DNA from: Gammaproteobacteria bacterium
GTDB taxonomy: Bacteria; Pseudomonadota; Gammaproteobacteria; Steroidobacterales; UBA11654
Assembly: GCA_002717445.1 (NCBI GenBank)
Contig: PBDY01000007.1
Coordinates: 1 to 46,391, forward strand
Direction: 5' to 3'
DNA length: 46,391 bases
Shown: piece by piece, positions 1-8,543 of the stretch
Layout: every line of letters starts with the position of its first letter
How positions within the stretch are numbered: position 1 is the first letter of the stretch
Program-made: the position numbers and the translations under genes
Notes under the pieces: generated by a model
Databases searched by the model: none
Told to the model about the DNA's origin: nothing
Seen by the model: the letters and a program-made list of their open reading frames with translations, nothing else

Positions 1-747
1 TCCAGAGAACAATTTTAAGAAAATATTAATCACTTGCAGCTTGTTTGCACTCTTAAACATTATGATATCAATGAGTCCGTCGCTGAAATCGGCATCCGGT
101 GCCATTTTCATGCCCTTACCAGTATAAACGGTGTTGAGAGCAAGAAAGAGGAGAGCATCTTCATCGATCACTTCTTGATTCATCCTCAGCGCCAATCTTT
201 TCTTCTTCATGGTGGCAATCCCAATCAATGATGCAATATTATATCTGATGCCGCCCAACGCCCTCAATTGGTCTGAGATCTGATTAACTTTAGAGGCCAT
301 TCCCCAGCCAATGATATTGACTGCATATGAAACCTCAGCGCCTTGCTTAATTTCCATCGCATCAATCTTTATCGCTTCTCCTTGAAGGATTTTTCGAATT
401 GCTTTTTTGGGTTGAAGCTCTCCGAGAGTTTGCGCGAAAGCATTTCCGGTACCCGAAGGAATAACAGCCATAGGAAAATCATTGGCCTTGCCAGACTGCA
501 TGAGGGCATCCGCTGTTTCATGAATGGTTCCATCTCCTCCCATTGAACAAAGCACATCGCAGACAGGCATGTCCCCAGACATCACATGATGAAAGATGTC
601 GCGCTTGCCTTGGCTCTTGAATACAGTGTACTGTACATTGTTCGATTTCAACTCTTCTTCGATCTGATGAAAAATTTTTAAAGGGCTGCCATAGCCAGCT
701 TTGGGATTCAAAACAAAGTGTATTTTTTTAATCTTAGAGGACGACAT
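1..747 (-). CDS. Diacylglycerol/sphingosine-type lipid kinase (partial, C-terminus cut off)
   Basis: The minus strand is open from an ATG at 747 to the window edge (249 codons, no stop), so the C-terminus lies outside. Read by hand, it starts MSSSKIKKIHFVLNPKAGYG, the nucleotide-binding opening of the DAGK catalytic family. It continues with the hallmark GGDGT motif at residues 70-74 (MGGDGTIHE) and PSGTGNAF at about 97-104, also conserved in YegS/DgkB-like lipid kinases. Such enzymes phosphorylate diacylglycerol or related lipids at the inner membrane with ATP. The gene is divergent from the azurin gene, with about 120 bases between. The substrate cannot be deduced. Several short plus-strand reading frames across this stretch are shadows. 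Confidence 0.88.
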   Translation of the reverse strand, partial: MSSSKIKKIHFVLNPKAGYGSPLKIFHQIEEELKSNNVQYTVFKSQGKRDIFHHVMSGDMPVCDVLCSMGGDGTIHETADALMQSGKANDFPMAVIPSGTGNAFAQTLGELQPKKAIRKILQGEAIKIDAMEIKQGAEVSYAVNIIGWGMASKVNQISDQLRALGGIRYNIASLIGIATMKKKRLALRMNQEVIDEDALLFLALNTVYTGKGMKMAPDADFSDGLIDIIMFKSANKLQVINIFLKLFSG

Positions 748-753
748 ATACAA

Positions 754-782
754 AAAATATAGCTTTATCCCCTTTATTACAA
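754..782 (-). promoter_or_regulatory. Possible sigma70-type promoter of the lipid kinase gene
   Basis: On the minus strand TTGTAA (777-782) and TATTTT (754-759) are separated by 17 bases. Each matches its consensus hexamer at 4 of 6 positions. The predicted transcription start would fall at or within a few bases of the ATG at 747, and no Shine-Dalgarno sequence precedes that ATG, so a leaderless mRNA is possible. This is a weak pattern match in A+T-rich DNA. Confidence 0.25.
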
Positions 783-866
783 AAACATTTGGTTTTATAC
801 TTCAGACCGAATAAAAAACGAAGTCGACATTGAGATGATCAATGAAGACAATAATAAGGAGTTTGT

Positions 867-1523
867 GTGAGCGATTCAGGTATAGGATTTTCAGTCAAAA
901 GATTCGTAATTTTCATAGTTTTATGTGCCATTGCGATTCTTGTATTCGAAGGTATGGGCGAAGTTGGCGGAAACATGATCAAAGATCAGGTTTCTAGAAC
1001 TACCAGTAAATTTCATCCCGAAAAAAATGTTGAAGACAGGATCAAACCTGCATTCGTGCTCGAAGACAAGGTTGCAGTTGCAAGCGCGGCGAGTGATTCT
1101 GATGCCTCGACGGCTGATTTGTGGACTGCCGAAGACTCTTGTGAGCAGGTCATTGAAGGCAATGATATGCTCCAATTCAATATCAAAGAAATGAAAGTCA
1201 GTGCTGCCTGCGCGAGCGTGACTGTTACTTTAAAGCACACAGGCGTGATGGCTGCTGAGATCATGGGTCACAACTGGGTGCTTTCCTCTGATGCAAATTT
1301 TATGCCAGTGGCTACGGCTGCTGCAGGCGCTGGCCTAGAAAATAACTATGTTCCAGTCGGAGATGATCGTGTCCTTGCTTCGACTGCAATCATCGGTGGC
1401 GGTCAAGAGATCTCGGTAACCTTCTCAATACAGGGTCTTTCAGCGGCAAATGCATATACTTTCTTTTGCTCTTTTCCGGGCCACTACGCCATCATGAAAG
1501 GGGCGTTTAAGGTCATCGATTAA
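867..1523 (+). CDS. azu: Membrane-anchored azurin (type 1 blue copper protein)
   Basis: 218 residues from a GTG start with a clear AGGAG Shine-Dalgarno at 857-861. Residues 13-27 form one hydrophobic segment after a short basic N-terminus. It looks like an uncleaved signal anchor, which would put the copper domain in the periplasm. A low-complexity Ala/Ser/Asp linker (about 65-90) leads to a full azurin domain (about 92-218). All copper ligands are visible: His135 in MGHNW, then Cys201, His206 and Met210 in FFCSFPGHYAIM. The Cys92/Cys115 pair corresponds to the azurin disulfide. Azurins carry single electrons between cytochromes and reductases or oxidases. Classical azurins are soluble, so the tether is notable. 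The OsmC-like gene starts 2 bases after its stop. Confidence 0.93.
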   Translation: MSDSGIGFSVKRFVIFIVLCAIAILVFEGMGEVGGNMIKDQVSRTTSKFHPEKNVEDRIKPAFVLEDKVAVASAASDSDASTADLWTAEDSCEQVIEGNDMLQFNIKEMKVSAACASVTVTLKHTGVMAAEIMGHNWVLSSDANFMPVATAAAGAGLENNYVPVGDDRVLASTAIIGGGQEISVTFSIQGLSAANAYTFFCSFPGHYAIMKGAFKVID

Positions 1524-1525
1524 TC

Positions 1526-1936
1526 ATGCCTACATCTACCTCCACATATTCGGGAGACTTGAGAACACAGAGCATTCACACGCAATCGGGTGAGACATAT
1601 ATCACGGATGCACCAACCGACAATGAGGGAAAGGGGAACGCCTTTTCACCCACCGATATCGTTGCTAGCGCGCTGGCTAACTGCATGCTGACCATCATGG
1701 GCATTGTTTCTAAAAGGAAGGGTTTGGCGCTCGAAGGAACCGAAGCAAAAATCGATAAATTCATGGGCACAGAGCCCAGGAGAATCACTGAAATAAAGAT
1801 TGATTTCTATTTCCCGCTGAATTTCTCAAAAGATGAGAGAAAGTTACTGGAAAAAGCTGCGCTCAACTGCCCTGTTGCGAAAAGCCTTTCATCCGAAATG
1901 AAGCAAAACATACAATTCCATTATCCTTCTTCCTAA
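1526..1936 (+). CDS. OsmC/Ohr family protein (putative peroxidase)
   Basis: 136 residues. The OsmC-family pattern is visible: an N-terminal strand region, then SPTDIVASALANCMLTIMG with the first conserved cysteine (Cys53), and a second in ALNCPVAKSL (Cys115). In OsmC and Ohr this cysteine pair reduces organic hydroperoxides. The sequence resembles the YhfA/OsmC-like branch more than Ohr, and whether it is an active peroxidase cannot be told from sequence alone. It starts 2 bases after the azurin stop, so the two are probably co-transcribed. That fits a theme of redox or copper stress, but this is inference. Confidence 0.85.
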   Translation: MPTSTSTYSGDLRTQSIHTQSGETYITDAPTDNEGKGNAFSPTDIVASALANCMLTIMGIVSKRKGLALEGTEAKIDKFMGTEPRRITEIKIDFYFPLNFSKDERKLLEKAALNCPVAKSLSSEMKQNIQFHYPSS

Positions 1937-2051
1937 TATTTAAAATAGAATCTGCACATCATTGAGATTGCTGATCTTGTGCAACAAGTCATCGATTCAC
2001 TGAGGAAACTTGGTTATCATCACTAAAGACTGATATTTGATCTGATTTCAT

Positions 2052-3020
2052 ATGAACACAAAGGAAAGTAAAAAGAGGCCATCAATGACCGTCATCATAC
2101 TCTTGGTGATCATAGTCTTGCTCGCAACGATATCCGGTTGGAATTATTACCAAACGAATCAAAAAATCTCTTCTCTCCTGACTGAAAATTCAACGCTTCA
2201 AATCAACTATCAGCTTGAAATTTCAACCTTAGAAGACATCACGGATCAAACTCGGGCTGAACTGTTGGAACAAAGAGCATTGATCAACGAGATTCAGTCG
2301 AAAGTTGGCTCTATCGAAGACATTGAAAGACAAGACAGGGACTATTGGCTCACCTTACAAATTGAATACTTCTTAAATTTAGCTGATTCCGAGTTATTTT
2401 TGGGTCGAAACAATGAACGAGCAAACGATTTAATCAAGCAAGCGAAAATCAGCGCATTAGGCTTATCTCAACAGAATCAAGACCTGTTGATTCAAATGGA
2501 CTCATTGATTGAGTCAATCGATCTCTTCATTGATCAAAACAAAACCGATGACATTCGAGCGATCATTGATCAAATTGGAGCATCGGTGATAGAACCCCAA
2601 GAGACTTCAGTTTCAACAAGGCCTCAGGTGAAACCCTCGTTCTCGATTGATTGGCTCAGACAATGGATTGGCAACACATTGGAAAACTTTGAGAACAATT
2701 GGTCAAACATCATTCTCGTTAAATCGAAATCAACTCTTGATATCACCAAACTCTCAAATGAAGAGCAGCGTGTCATTGAATCTCTTATTGTGCTGAATAT
2801 TGATCTCATTCGGCTCGCTCTCCAGTCTGGAAATGAGCCAAGATATTTGGCCGCTGTGATTGCCTTAGAGGAAAAACTAAACCGTTATTATCAAACCAAT
2901 CTGAATGAAAGCTTGCTGCTTTCTGAAAACATAAGCGCCTTAAAAAAGCATCGCATGCATCCAGCGGGAAACGGCATTAAAATTGTCCTGGAAATAGTCG
3001 AGGAGATGAAGAAACAATGA
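2052..3020 (+). CDS. hemX: HemX family membrane protein
   Basis: 322 residues: a short basic N-terminus, one transmembrane segment (about 14-32), then a coiled-coil-rich periplasmic part, including the conserved stretch QIEYFLNLADSEL near residue 105. This is the HemX layout of gammaproteobacteria. In enterics it follows hemC-hemD and was once annotated as a uroporphyrinogen methyltransferase. Its real role is unclear and no catalytic motif is seen here. hemC and hemD are not upstream in this window. The stop overlaps the hemY start (ATGA), which implies translational coupling. The 115 bases before it hold no recognisable gene. Confidence 0.85.
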   Translation: MNTKESKKRPSMTVIILLVIIVLLATISGWNYYQTNQKISSLLTENSTLQINYQLEISTLEDITDQTRAELLEQRALINEIQSKVGSIEDIERQDRDYWLTLQIEYFLNLADSELFLGRNNERANDLIKQAKISALGLSQQNQDLLIQMDSLIESIDLFIDQNKTDDIRAIIDQIGASVIEPQETSVSTRPQVKPSFSIDWLRQWIGNTLENFENNWSNIILVKSKSTLDITKLSNEEQRVIESLIVLNIDLIRLALQSGNEPRYLAAVIALEEKLNRYYQTNLNESLLLSENISALKKHRMHPAGNGIKIVLEIVEEMKKQ

Positions 3021-4171
3021 AGTCTTTCATGATCTTCCTTCTCCTTGTGCTTTTGGCCTTTATTGGGTGGCAATATCTGATCACCGACAACGGCTATGTT
3101 TTGATAGAGTTTTTGAATTATTCCATGGAAACATCCGTTCCCGTTTTTATGGGTTGCTTGATAGTTTTATATTTTGTATTCCGAATTTTTGGTGTTGTAT
3201 GGAGATCCCCAAAAACGATCCGAAGACGAATGGATGCACGAAGCAAAGATCGTTCCGTCAAACTGCATCATGAAGCACAAAATTTTTTAGGCCAAGGCTT
3301 GAGCGCAAAAGCGGCGAAAAAACTTGATTCGGCCATTGCTACTGATGAAACAAATGTCAATGCTGTCATTGATCGGATGAACCTTGCTGCCGAAGAGAAT
3401 GATTTTAAAACAATCGTCGAGAAAGCTGACAATTTAATTTCTCAAGAATCCAAACAAAAAAACTTTGTGTCTTTCCATGCGTGCCGACTTCTGATTGGCC
3501 TCGGTGAATATTCTTCGGCTCAGAAATATGCTGACCGACTCTTGCAAGGATCATCCAAAAATTCTGAAGCACAAAATTTACTATTCGCCATTAAAAGCGC
3601 CGCAGGAGATCCCACCATTATTGATCAGCTTCCCATGTTTGCAAAGACTGTCGATGAGAAAATATTCTCAGAAACCATACTTAAGCTATCAAAAAAGCTA
3701 AAGGGACAAAAAACTGTCGAAGATCTATTTGGTGGCTTACCCAGATCATTGGATAAGCAACCGGACTTCATCAGTGCGAAATGCGAACTATGGATGGCAA
3801 AAGAAGATCATATTAAAGCAGAAATTGAACTCAATAAAGCAATACCATCCTATTGGAATGAGAATCACATTGCTCTTTACTCAAAGCTCCAATTATCAAA
3901 TTCAGAAGGGCTTTCCTCAAAGCTTGAGAGTTGGCTCAATGAAAGGCCCAGAGATCCAAACCTTTGGTTGGCAGCAAGTCGTGTTGCTCGAAGAGAAGGT
4001 TTGTGGGGGAAGGCAAAGCAATGTTTAGAACGATCCATTGAACTCAAGAGCGGCTCCCAAAAACAAACTGAGCTCGCATTGATTCTGGCCCAACTTGGTG
4101 AAAAAGATGAAGCTTTTGCTGTGCTGAATAATATTTCAAAAACAGATAGCGATCCTGCATCAGTTAAATGA
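3017..4171 (+). CDS. hemY: HemY family TPR membrane protein
   Basis: 384 residues: two N-terminal transmembrane segments (about 3-20 and 40-60), a basic patch, then a long helical region of degenerate tetratricopeptide repeats, the clearest being around 328-372 (LWLAASRVARREGLWGKAKQ). This matches proteobacterial HemY, an inner-membrane protein linked genetically to late heme biosynthesis. It is not the unrelated HemY protoporphyrinogen oxidase of Bacillus. It overlaps hemX upstream and xerC downstream by 4 bases each. Confidence 0.85.
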   Translation: MKSFMIFLLLVLLAFIGWQYLITDNGYVLIEFLNYSMETSVPVFMGCLIVLYFVFRIFGVVWRSPKTIRRRMDARSKDRSVKLHHEAQNFLGQGLSAKAAKKLDSAIATDETNVNAVIDRMNLAAEENDFKTIVEKADNLISQESKQKNFVSFHACRLLIGLGEYSSAQKYADRLLQGSSKNSEAQNLLFAIKSAAGDPTIIDQLPMFAKTVDEKIFSETILKLSKKLKGQKTVEDLFGGLPRSLDKQPDFISAKCELWMAKEDHIKAEIELNKAIPSYWNENHIALYSKLQLSNSEGLSSKLESWLNERPRDPNLWLAASRVARREGLWGKAKQCLERSIELKSGSQKQTELALILAQLGEKDEAFAVLNNISKTDSDPASVK

Positions 4172-5067
4172 AAAAAGACGCTTTAGCGCTCGCACAATCG
4201 TTCTTTAGATACCTAGAGACCGAACGTCGATATTCACCGAATACCCTAAAAAACTATCGAAGAGATTTGGAGCATTTTTCTGAGTATCTCGAACCTAAAA
4301 AACTGTCTCGTTGGGCAGAAATTAAGCCGCACCATATCAGAACATATGCGTCTCAAGTTTTTATTGAAGGATTGGGCGCAAAAAGCATCCAAAGACGTCT
4401 TTCTGCCATCAGAAGTTTTATGAATTACCTATTGAGAGAAGGCATCATCAAAAACAATCCTGCTGAAGGAGTCAAGACACCAAAGGCGCCGAAAAAACTT
4501 CCTGGCATTTTAGACATCGAGCAAATTCATCAACTCTTGAATATTGAAGCAACAGATCCTGTGAGCCTTCGGGATAAGGCAATAATGGAACTTATTTATT
4601 CCTCGGGGTTAAGGCTCTCCGAAATCGTTCGCTTGAATCCAATTGATTTGAACTTATCGGATAAGAGCCTCACAGTCTTAGGAAAAGGAGATAAAACAAG
4701 GATGCTGCCCATGGGAACAGAGGCGATCAAATCACTCAAAAACTGGCTGTCTTGCCGAAATGAATTGGCCAACCCAAATGAAGAAGCGCTCTTTGTTGGG
4801 TCTCGAGGCAACCGTTTAAGCAGAAGGTCAATTCAAAGTCGAATCAAACACTGGGCGAAAAAAAATGGCCTTCAACAAGATGTTTATCCTCATCTACTCA
4901 GACATAGCTTTGCGACACATATGTTAGAGGCAAGCGGTGATCTAAGGGCTGTACAAGAACTGCTTGGTCATAAGGACATTTCAACCACTCAGGTATATAC
5001 TCATCTAGATTTTGAGCATCTTTCGAAAACCTATGACAAGGCACACCCAAGATCTGGAAAGAAATGA
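4168..5067 (+). CDS. xerC: Tyrosine recombinase XerC
   Basis: 299 residues, the normal Xer length. The N-terminal SAM-like core-binding domain (about 5-90) precedes the catalytic domain. The full active-site set is visible: Arg149 (SSGLRLSE), Lys173 (GKGDK), His242 and Arg245 ([11 protein letters not shown]), His268 (LLGHKD) and the nucleophile Tyr277 ([10 protein letters not shown]). The ending [19 protein letters not shown] is typical of XerC rather than XerD. XerC with XerD resolves chromosome dimers at dif with FtsK. It is placed by 4-base overlaps between hemY and ubiE. This differs from the enteric dapF-xerC neighbourhood and shows a housekeeping recombinase, not a mobile integrase. Confidence 0.93.
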   Translation: MKKDALALAQSFFRYLETERRYSPNTLKNYRRDLEHFSEYLEPKKLSRWAEIKPHHIRTYASQVFIEGLGAKSIQRRLSAIRSFMNYLLREGIIKNNPAEGVKTPKAPKKLPGILDIEQIHQLLNIEATDPVSLRDKAIMELIYSSGLRLSEIVRLNPIDLNLSDKSLTVLGKGDKTRMLPMGTEAIKSLKNWLSCRNELANPNEEALFVGSRGNRLSRRSIQSRIKHWAKKNGLQQDVYPHLLRHSFATHMLEASGDLRAVQELLGHKDISTTQVYTHLDFEHLSKTYDKAHPRSGKK

Positions 5068-5819
5068 ATAAAAAAGAGAACAACAAAACAACGTCCTTTG
5101 GCTTTGAAGCAGTCACGGAAGAAGAAAAAACCGGAAAAGTAAAAGAAGTCTTCGACTCCGTTGCAACCAACTATGATCTGATGAATGATTTGATGTCCAT
5201 GGGCATTCATAGACTATGGAAACGCTTCATGCTCTCACAAACAGGCTTGAAGATTGGCATGAAAGCACTCGATGTTGCGGGCGGCACAGGAGACATTGCT
5301 GCGCTATTAAGAGAGCAAGTGGGTGAATCGGGCTTGGTGGTGATGACAGACATCAACCCATCGATGCTCAAAGAGGGAAGATCAAGACTTTTGGACAGGG
5401 GGAAACTTAAAAACATACAGGTCATTCAATGCGATGCGGAAAGCTTGCCCTTTGATGATGATCATTTTGATTGCGTCACGATTGCATTTGGATTAAGAAA
5501 TGTCACGGTTAAAGAAAATGCACTCAAATCAATGTTTCGCGTGCTTAAACCGGGCGGAAGAATGTTAATACTGGAATTCTCCAAACCCAATGAAATGATT
5601 TCTCCTGCTTATGACCTCTATTCATTCAATATTCTTCCAACGCTTGGCGAATGGGTGGCAAATGATCGAGAGAGCTATCAGTATCTTGCAGAATCCATTC
5701 GGGTTCATCCGGATCAAAAGAAATTGGAACAAATGATCTTAAGTGCCGGCTTTGATCGTGCTGAATATCAGAATCTGACGGGCGGAATTGTCGCACTTCA
5801 CATCGGTTATAAGGACTGA
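5064..5819 (+). CDS. ubiE: Ubiquinone/menaquinone biosynthesis C-methyltransferase UbiE
   Basis: 251 residues. The UbiE/COQ5 signature is clear: [24 protein letters not shown] near the N-terminus, the SAM-binding loop [11 protein letters not shown] (about 69-79), and the second signature with FGLRNV, RVLKPGG and LEFSKP. The enzyme methylates the benzoquinol ring during ubiquinone synthesis, and demethylmenaquinol where menaquinone is made. It overlaps xerC by 4 bases, and ubiB starts 2 bases after its stop. The SCP2-domain factor gene ubiJ, which separates ubiE and ubiB in enterics, is not present between them. Confidence 0.96.
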   Translation: MNKKENNKTTSFGFEAVTEEEKTGKVKEVFDSVATNYDLMNDLMSMGIHRLWKRFMLSQTGLKIGMKALDVAGGTGDIAALLREQVGESGLVVMTDINPSMLKEGRSRLLDRGKLKNIQVIQCDAESLPFDDDHFDCVTIAFGLRNVTVKENALKSMFRVLKPGGRMLILEFSKPNEMISPAYDLYSFNILPTLGEWVANDRESYQYLAESIRVHPDQKKLEQMILSAGFDRAEYQNLTGGIVALHIGYKD

Positions 5820-5821
5820 AG

Positions 5822-7426
5822 TTGGCCACCATAAGAGCACTGAGAAGACTTTCATCCATTCTGAATGTTTTTATAAAATTTCATTTAGATGAGCTGATTG
5901 ATGAGCTTGGTTCAAGCAATCGCTCTAAACTATTCTTATTTTTAATGCCAAGAAGATGGTTTAGAAGAAAAATAGATCTTCCAAGAGGCGAAAGAATCAG
6001 GCTTGCGCTAGAGGAATTGGGGCCCCTTTATGTCAAGTTTGGCCAATCCTTATCTACCAGGCCAGACCTATTGCCTGAAGACATTGCGAAGGAGCTCTCA
6101 AAGCTACAAGACGATGTCCCACCATTCTCTGAAGAACTGGCTTTGGAAATTATGCAAGCATCGTACCCGGATGGAATCGATGGAATATTCTCAGAGTTTG
6201 ATGCAAAAGCCTTGGCTTCAGCATCCGTAGCTCAAGCACATGCGGCCAGGCTCGTCAGTGGCGAGGAAGTCATTGTAAAAATCATAAGGCCAAATATCTG
6301 GGATCAAATAGAAGAAGACATGAACATACTTTTACTCATGGCCAATCTTCTCAATAAATTCTCTATCGCAAAGAGACTCAAACCCATTGAGGTTGTCAAA
6401 GATTATCAGAAGACCGTTCTGCACGAGCTCGATCTGATGAGAGAGGCTGCAAACTGTTCGCAAATAGCTAGAAACTGGGAAGGCTCGGAGATCATCAAAG
6501 TTCCTCAAATCCATTGGGACTTCTGTAGAAAAAATATTCTTGTTCAAGAAAGGATTCGTGGCATTCCCATAGACGATATCGAGAAACTAAAAGAGTTTGG
6601 AGTCAATTTTGAGCAGCTGGCAAAAAACGGTGTAAGAATATTCTTCACACAAGTCTTTCATCACAATCTATTCCATGCTGACATGCATCCAGGGAATGTT
6701 TTTGTCGATGTGACAGACCCCAATAATCCAAAATATGCCGCGGTAGACTTTGGAATTGTGGGCAGCCTTGATGAGAAAGATCGAGAATATCTAGCTAAAA
6801 GCTTCAATGCTTTCTTCGAAAAAGACTACGGGCAAATTGCAACCAATTTTATTTCTGCTGGATGGGTTCCAGAGGAAACAAAGGCCAATGAATTTGAGTC
6901 TGCAATCAGGACTGTTTGTGATCCCATCGCAGATAAGCCGCTTGAAGATATCTCTTTTGGGCAGTTGCTCTTTAGGCTCTTTGAGACAGCGCGAGATTTC
7001 AATATGGTCAATCAACCGCAGCTGATACAACTTGAAAAGACACTGCTTAATATCGAGGGTCTTGGGAGACAGCTTTATCCAAAATTGGATCTTGTTTCAA
7101 GCGCAAAGCCTGTCATGGAGGAATGGAGAAAAGAGCAGCTGAGCATTACAAATACATTTAAAAAAATCCATAAGGATCTTCCAGAAATCAAAAAAACCAT
7201 TGAATCAATACCCCCTCTTATGAGAAAGATCCTCGAGGATGAAGAAAACAAACAGAACATGCCTCAGGCTGATCTCACATATTTTGTGAGACAGCTGTAC
7301 ATGGGCATTATTGGGGTTGGTTTTTTGATTGTTGGGGCAATCTTAATCGGGTTCAATCAATTGGCTGCATTCTCAATTGTCGCCATCGGTCTTTTCATTC
7401 TGCTAATATCTAAACCAAAACAGTAA
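5822..7426 (+). CDS. ubiB: UbiB, ABC1/ADCK-family atypical kinase for ubiquinone synthesis
   Basis: 534 residues from a TTG start, supported by AAGGA a few bases upstream and by close spacing to ubiE. The family-defining KFGQ motif is at about 72-75 (YVKFGQSLSTRPDLLP), followed by the Ala-rich ASVAQAHAA loop, the catalytic HADMHPGN and the metal-binding VDFG. Two C-terminal hydrophobic segments (about 490-532) anchor it in the inner membrane. UbiB is thought to use ATPase activity to support the ubiquinone-synthesis complex or lipid extraction. Length and architecture match E. coli UbiB. Confidence 0.95.
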   Translation: MATIRALRRLSSILNVFIKFHLDELIDELGSSNRSKLFLFLMPRRWFRRKIDLPRGERIRLALEELGPLYVKFGQSLSTRPDLLPEDIAKELSKLQDDVPPFSEELALEIMQASYPDGIDGIFSEFDAKALASASVAQAHAARLVSGEEVIVKIIRPNIWDQIEEDMNILLLMANLLNKFSIAKRLKPIEVVKDYQKTVLHELDLMREAANCSQIARNWEGSEIIKVPQIHWDFCRKNILVQERIRGIPIDDIEKLKEFGVNFEQLAKNGVRIFFTQVFHHNLFHADMHPGNVFVDVTDPNNPKYAAVDFGIVGSLDEKDREYLAKSFNAFFEKDYGQIATNFISAGWVPEETKANEFESAIRTVCDPIADKPLEDISFGQLLFRLFETARDFNMVNQPQLIQLEKTLLNIEGLGRQLYPKLDLVSSAKPVMEEWRKEQLSITNTFKKIHKDLPEIKKTIESIPPLMRKILEDEENKQNMPQADLTYFVRQLYMGIIGVGFLIVGAILIGFNQLAAFSIVAIGLFILLISKPKQ

Positions 7427-7439
7427 CACTAAAATTGTT

Positions 7440-8543
7440 TTGAAAAATTTAGAAAAATTAGCCGTTGAAGCTGATCTTCTCAGCATAGACCCAAATATTC
7501 AAAACACCTTGGATGTTCTGATAAATGACTATCAGAATCATGCAAAACTGAATGATTTAGGCAGATTCCTCGTCTATCGTGGCCTTTCAAAACGGCTTGC
7601 GATCCGGCTATCTTTAGAAAATTTAAACAAAGATACGGCCTCTATTGACCAGCAGGGGCCTATCTTCATTTCTGGATTGCCTCGCTCAGGAACAAGTTTC
7701 TTGTTCAGCTTATTGCATGCTCATTCAAGCCTGAGAAGTCCACTTACTTGGGAAATTTTTCAAGCAGATTCAGTTGCAAAAAATCAACTTGAGATCCTAA
7801 TAAAGAAAATAAAAACCCAATTTGAACTTTTCGGCATCAATCGATTAGTGCCAGAGTTGTCAACCATTCATCCGATGGAACATGCTCAGCCTGAAGAGTG
7901 TCAACTCATTACTGCGTATGATTTGAAAAGCATCAGCTTTGCTTATTCTGCGAATTTACCAAACTATATTAAGCTCATTTCAGATTCTTCATTTAAAACA
8001 TCCTTCAGGGTTCACAAAATGTTTCTCGATGCATTGCACTCAAAAAATGATGAGACAATCTGGCTTCTAAAGGACCCGTGCCATATAGAGCATACTCAAG
8101 AAATCTTGGAAACTTATCCGAAAGCCCGGTTTGTTTTTATACATCGACATCCTAAATTCAGCGTGCCTTCGATCAGCAATCTCGCCTATAACCTCAGGCT
8201 TGGTTTCTCAGATCATGTCGATAAAAAACTTGTCGGTGAGCAAATGCTTTCCCATTGGCATAATGCCTGTGAGAAATTGTTAAAACACCGTGGGCTCATA
8301 CCAGAAGATCAAATGATCGACATAAGGTTTGATCATTTGGTTGATGATCCGCTCAATGCTGCTCATCGCATTATTGAAAAATTCTCTATCACGCATGATG
8401 AAAAATTAAAAAACAAACTGGCCTCACAGATCACGAAAGAGAAGCCAAAGATGAGTCATGCCTATTCATACGAAGAGTTTTTTGATACTTCTGGAGAGGT
8501 GGAAAAAAGATTTGAGAATTACATTTCCTATTTTGACCTTTAA
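7440..8543 (+). CDS. Sulfotransferase-family protein
   Basis: 367 residues. The PAPS 5'-phosphosulfate loop is seen as FISGLPRSGTSFLFSLLHAH (about 77-96). A second signature resembling the 3'-phosphate site is ARFVFIHRHPKFSVPS (about 230-245). An N-terminal helical extension precedes the domain, as in the bacterial Sulfotransfer_3-type group. Members move a sulfuryl group from PAPS to a hydroxyl or amine, but the acceptor cannot be predicted. The start is uncertain: TTG at 7440 has no Shine-Dalgarno, and no in-frame ATG lies before the conserved region. It follows ubiB by 13 bases and converges on trpA with a 4-base overlap. Confidence 0.8.
   Translation: MKNLEKLAVEADLLSIDPNIQNTLDVLINDYQNHAKLNDLGRFLVYRGLSKRLAIRLSLENLNKDTASIDQQGPIFISGLPRSGTSFLFSLLHAHSSLRSPLTWEIFQADSVAKNQLEILIKKIKTQFELFGINRLVPELSTIHPMEHAQPEECQLITAYDLKSISFAYSANLPNYIKLISDSSFKTSFRVHKMFLDALHSKNDETIWLLKDPCHIEHTQEILETYPKARFVFIHRHPKFSVPSISNLAYNLRLGFSDHVDKKLVGEQMLSHWHNACEKLLKHRGLIPEDQMIDIRFDHLVDDPLNAAHRIIEKFSITHDEKLKNKLASQITKEKPKMSHAYSYEEFFDTSGEVEKRFENYISYFDL

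Noticed and set aside
1955-2026. A short frame ending IADLVQQVIDSLRKLGYHH before hemX, possibly the tail of a lost gene
   Set aside because: Only about 24 codons from the preceding in-frame stop, no start codon with a ribosome-binding site, and no family I recognise. It does not resemble the hemD C-terminus that might be expected here. Chance is sufficient.
4168-5067. xerC as evidence of an integrated mobile element
   Set aside because: The C-terminal signature and length are those of housekeeping XerC, it overlaps core genes on both sides, and no attachment repeats or phage genes are near.
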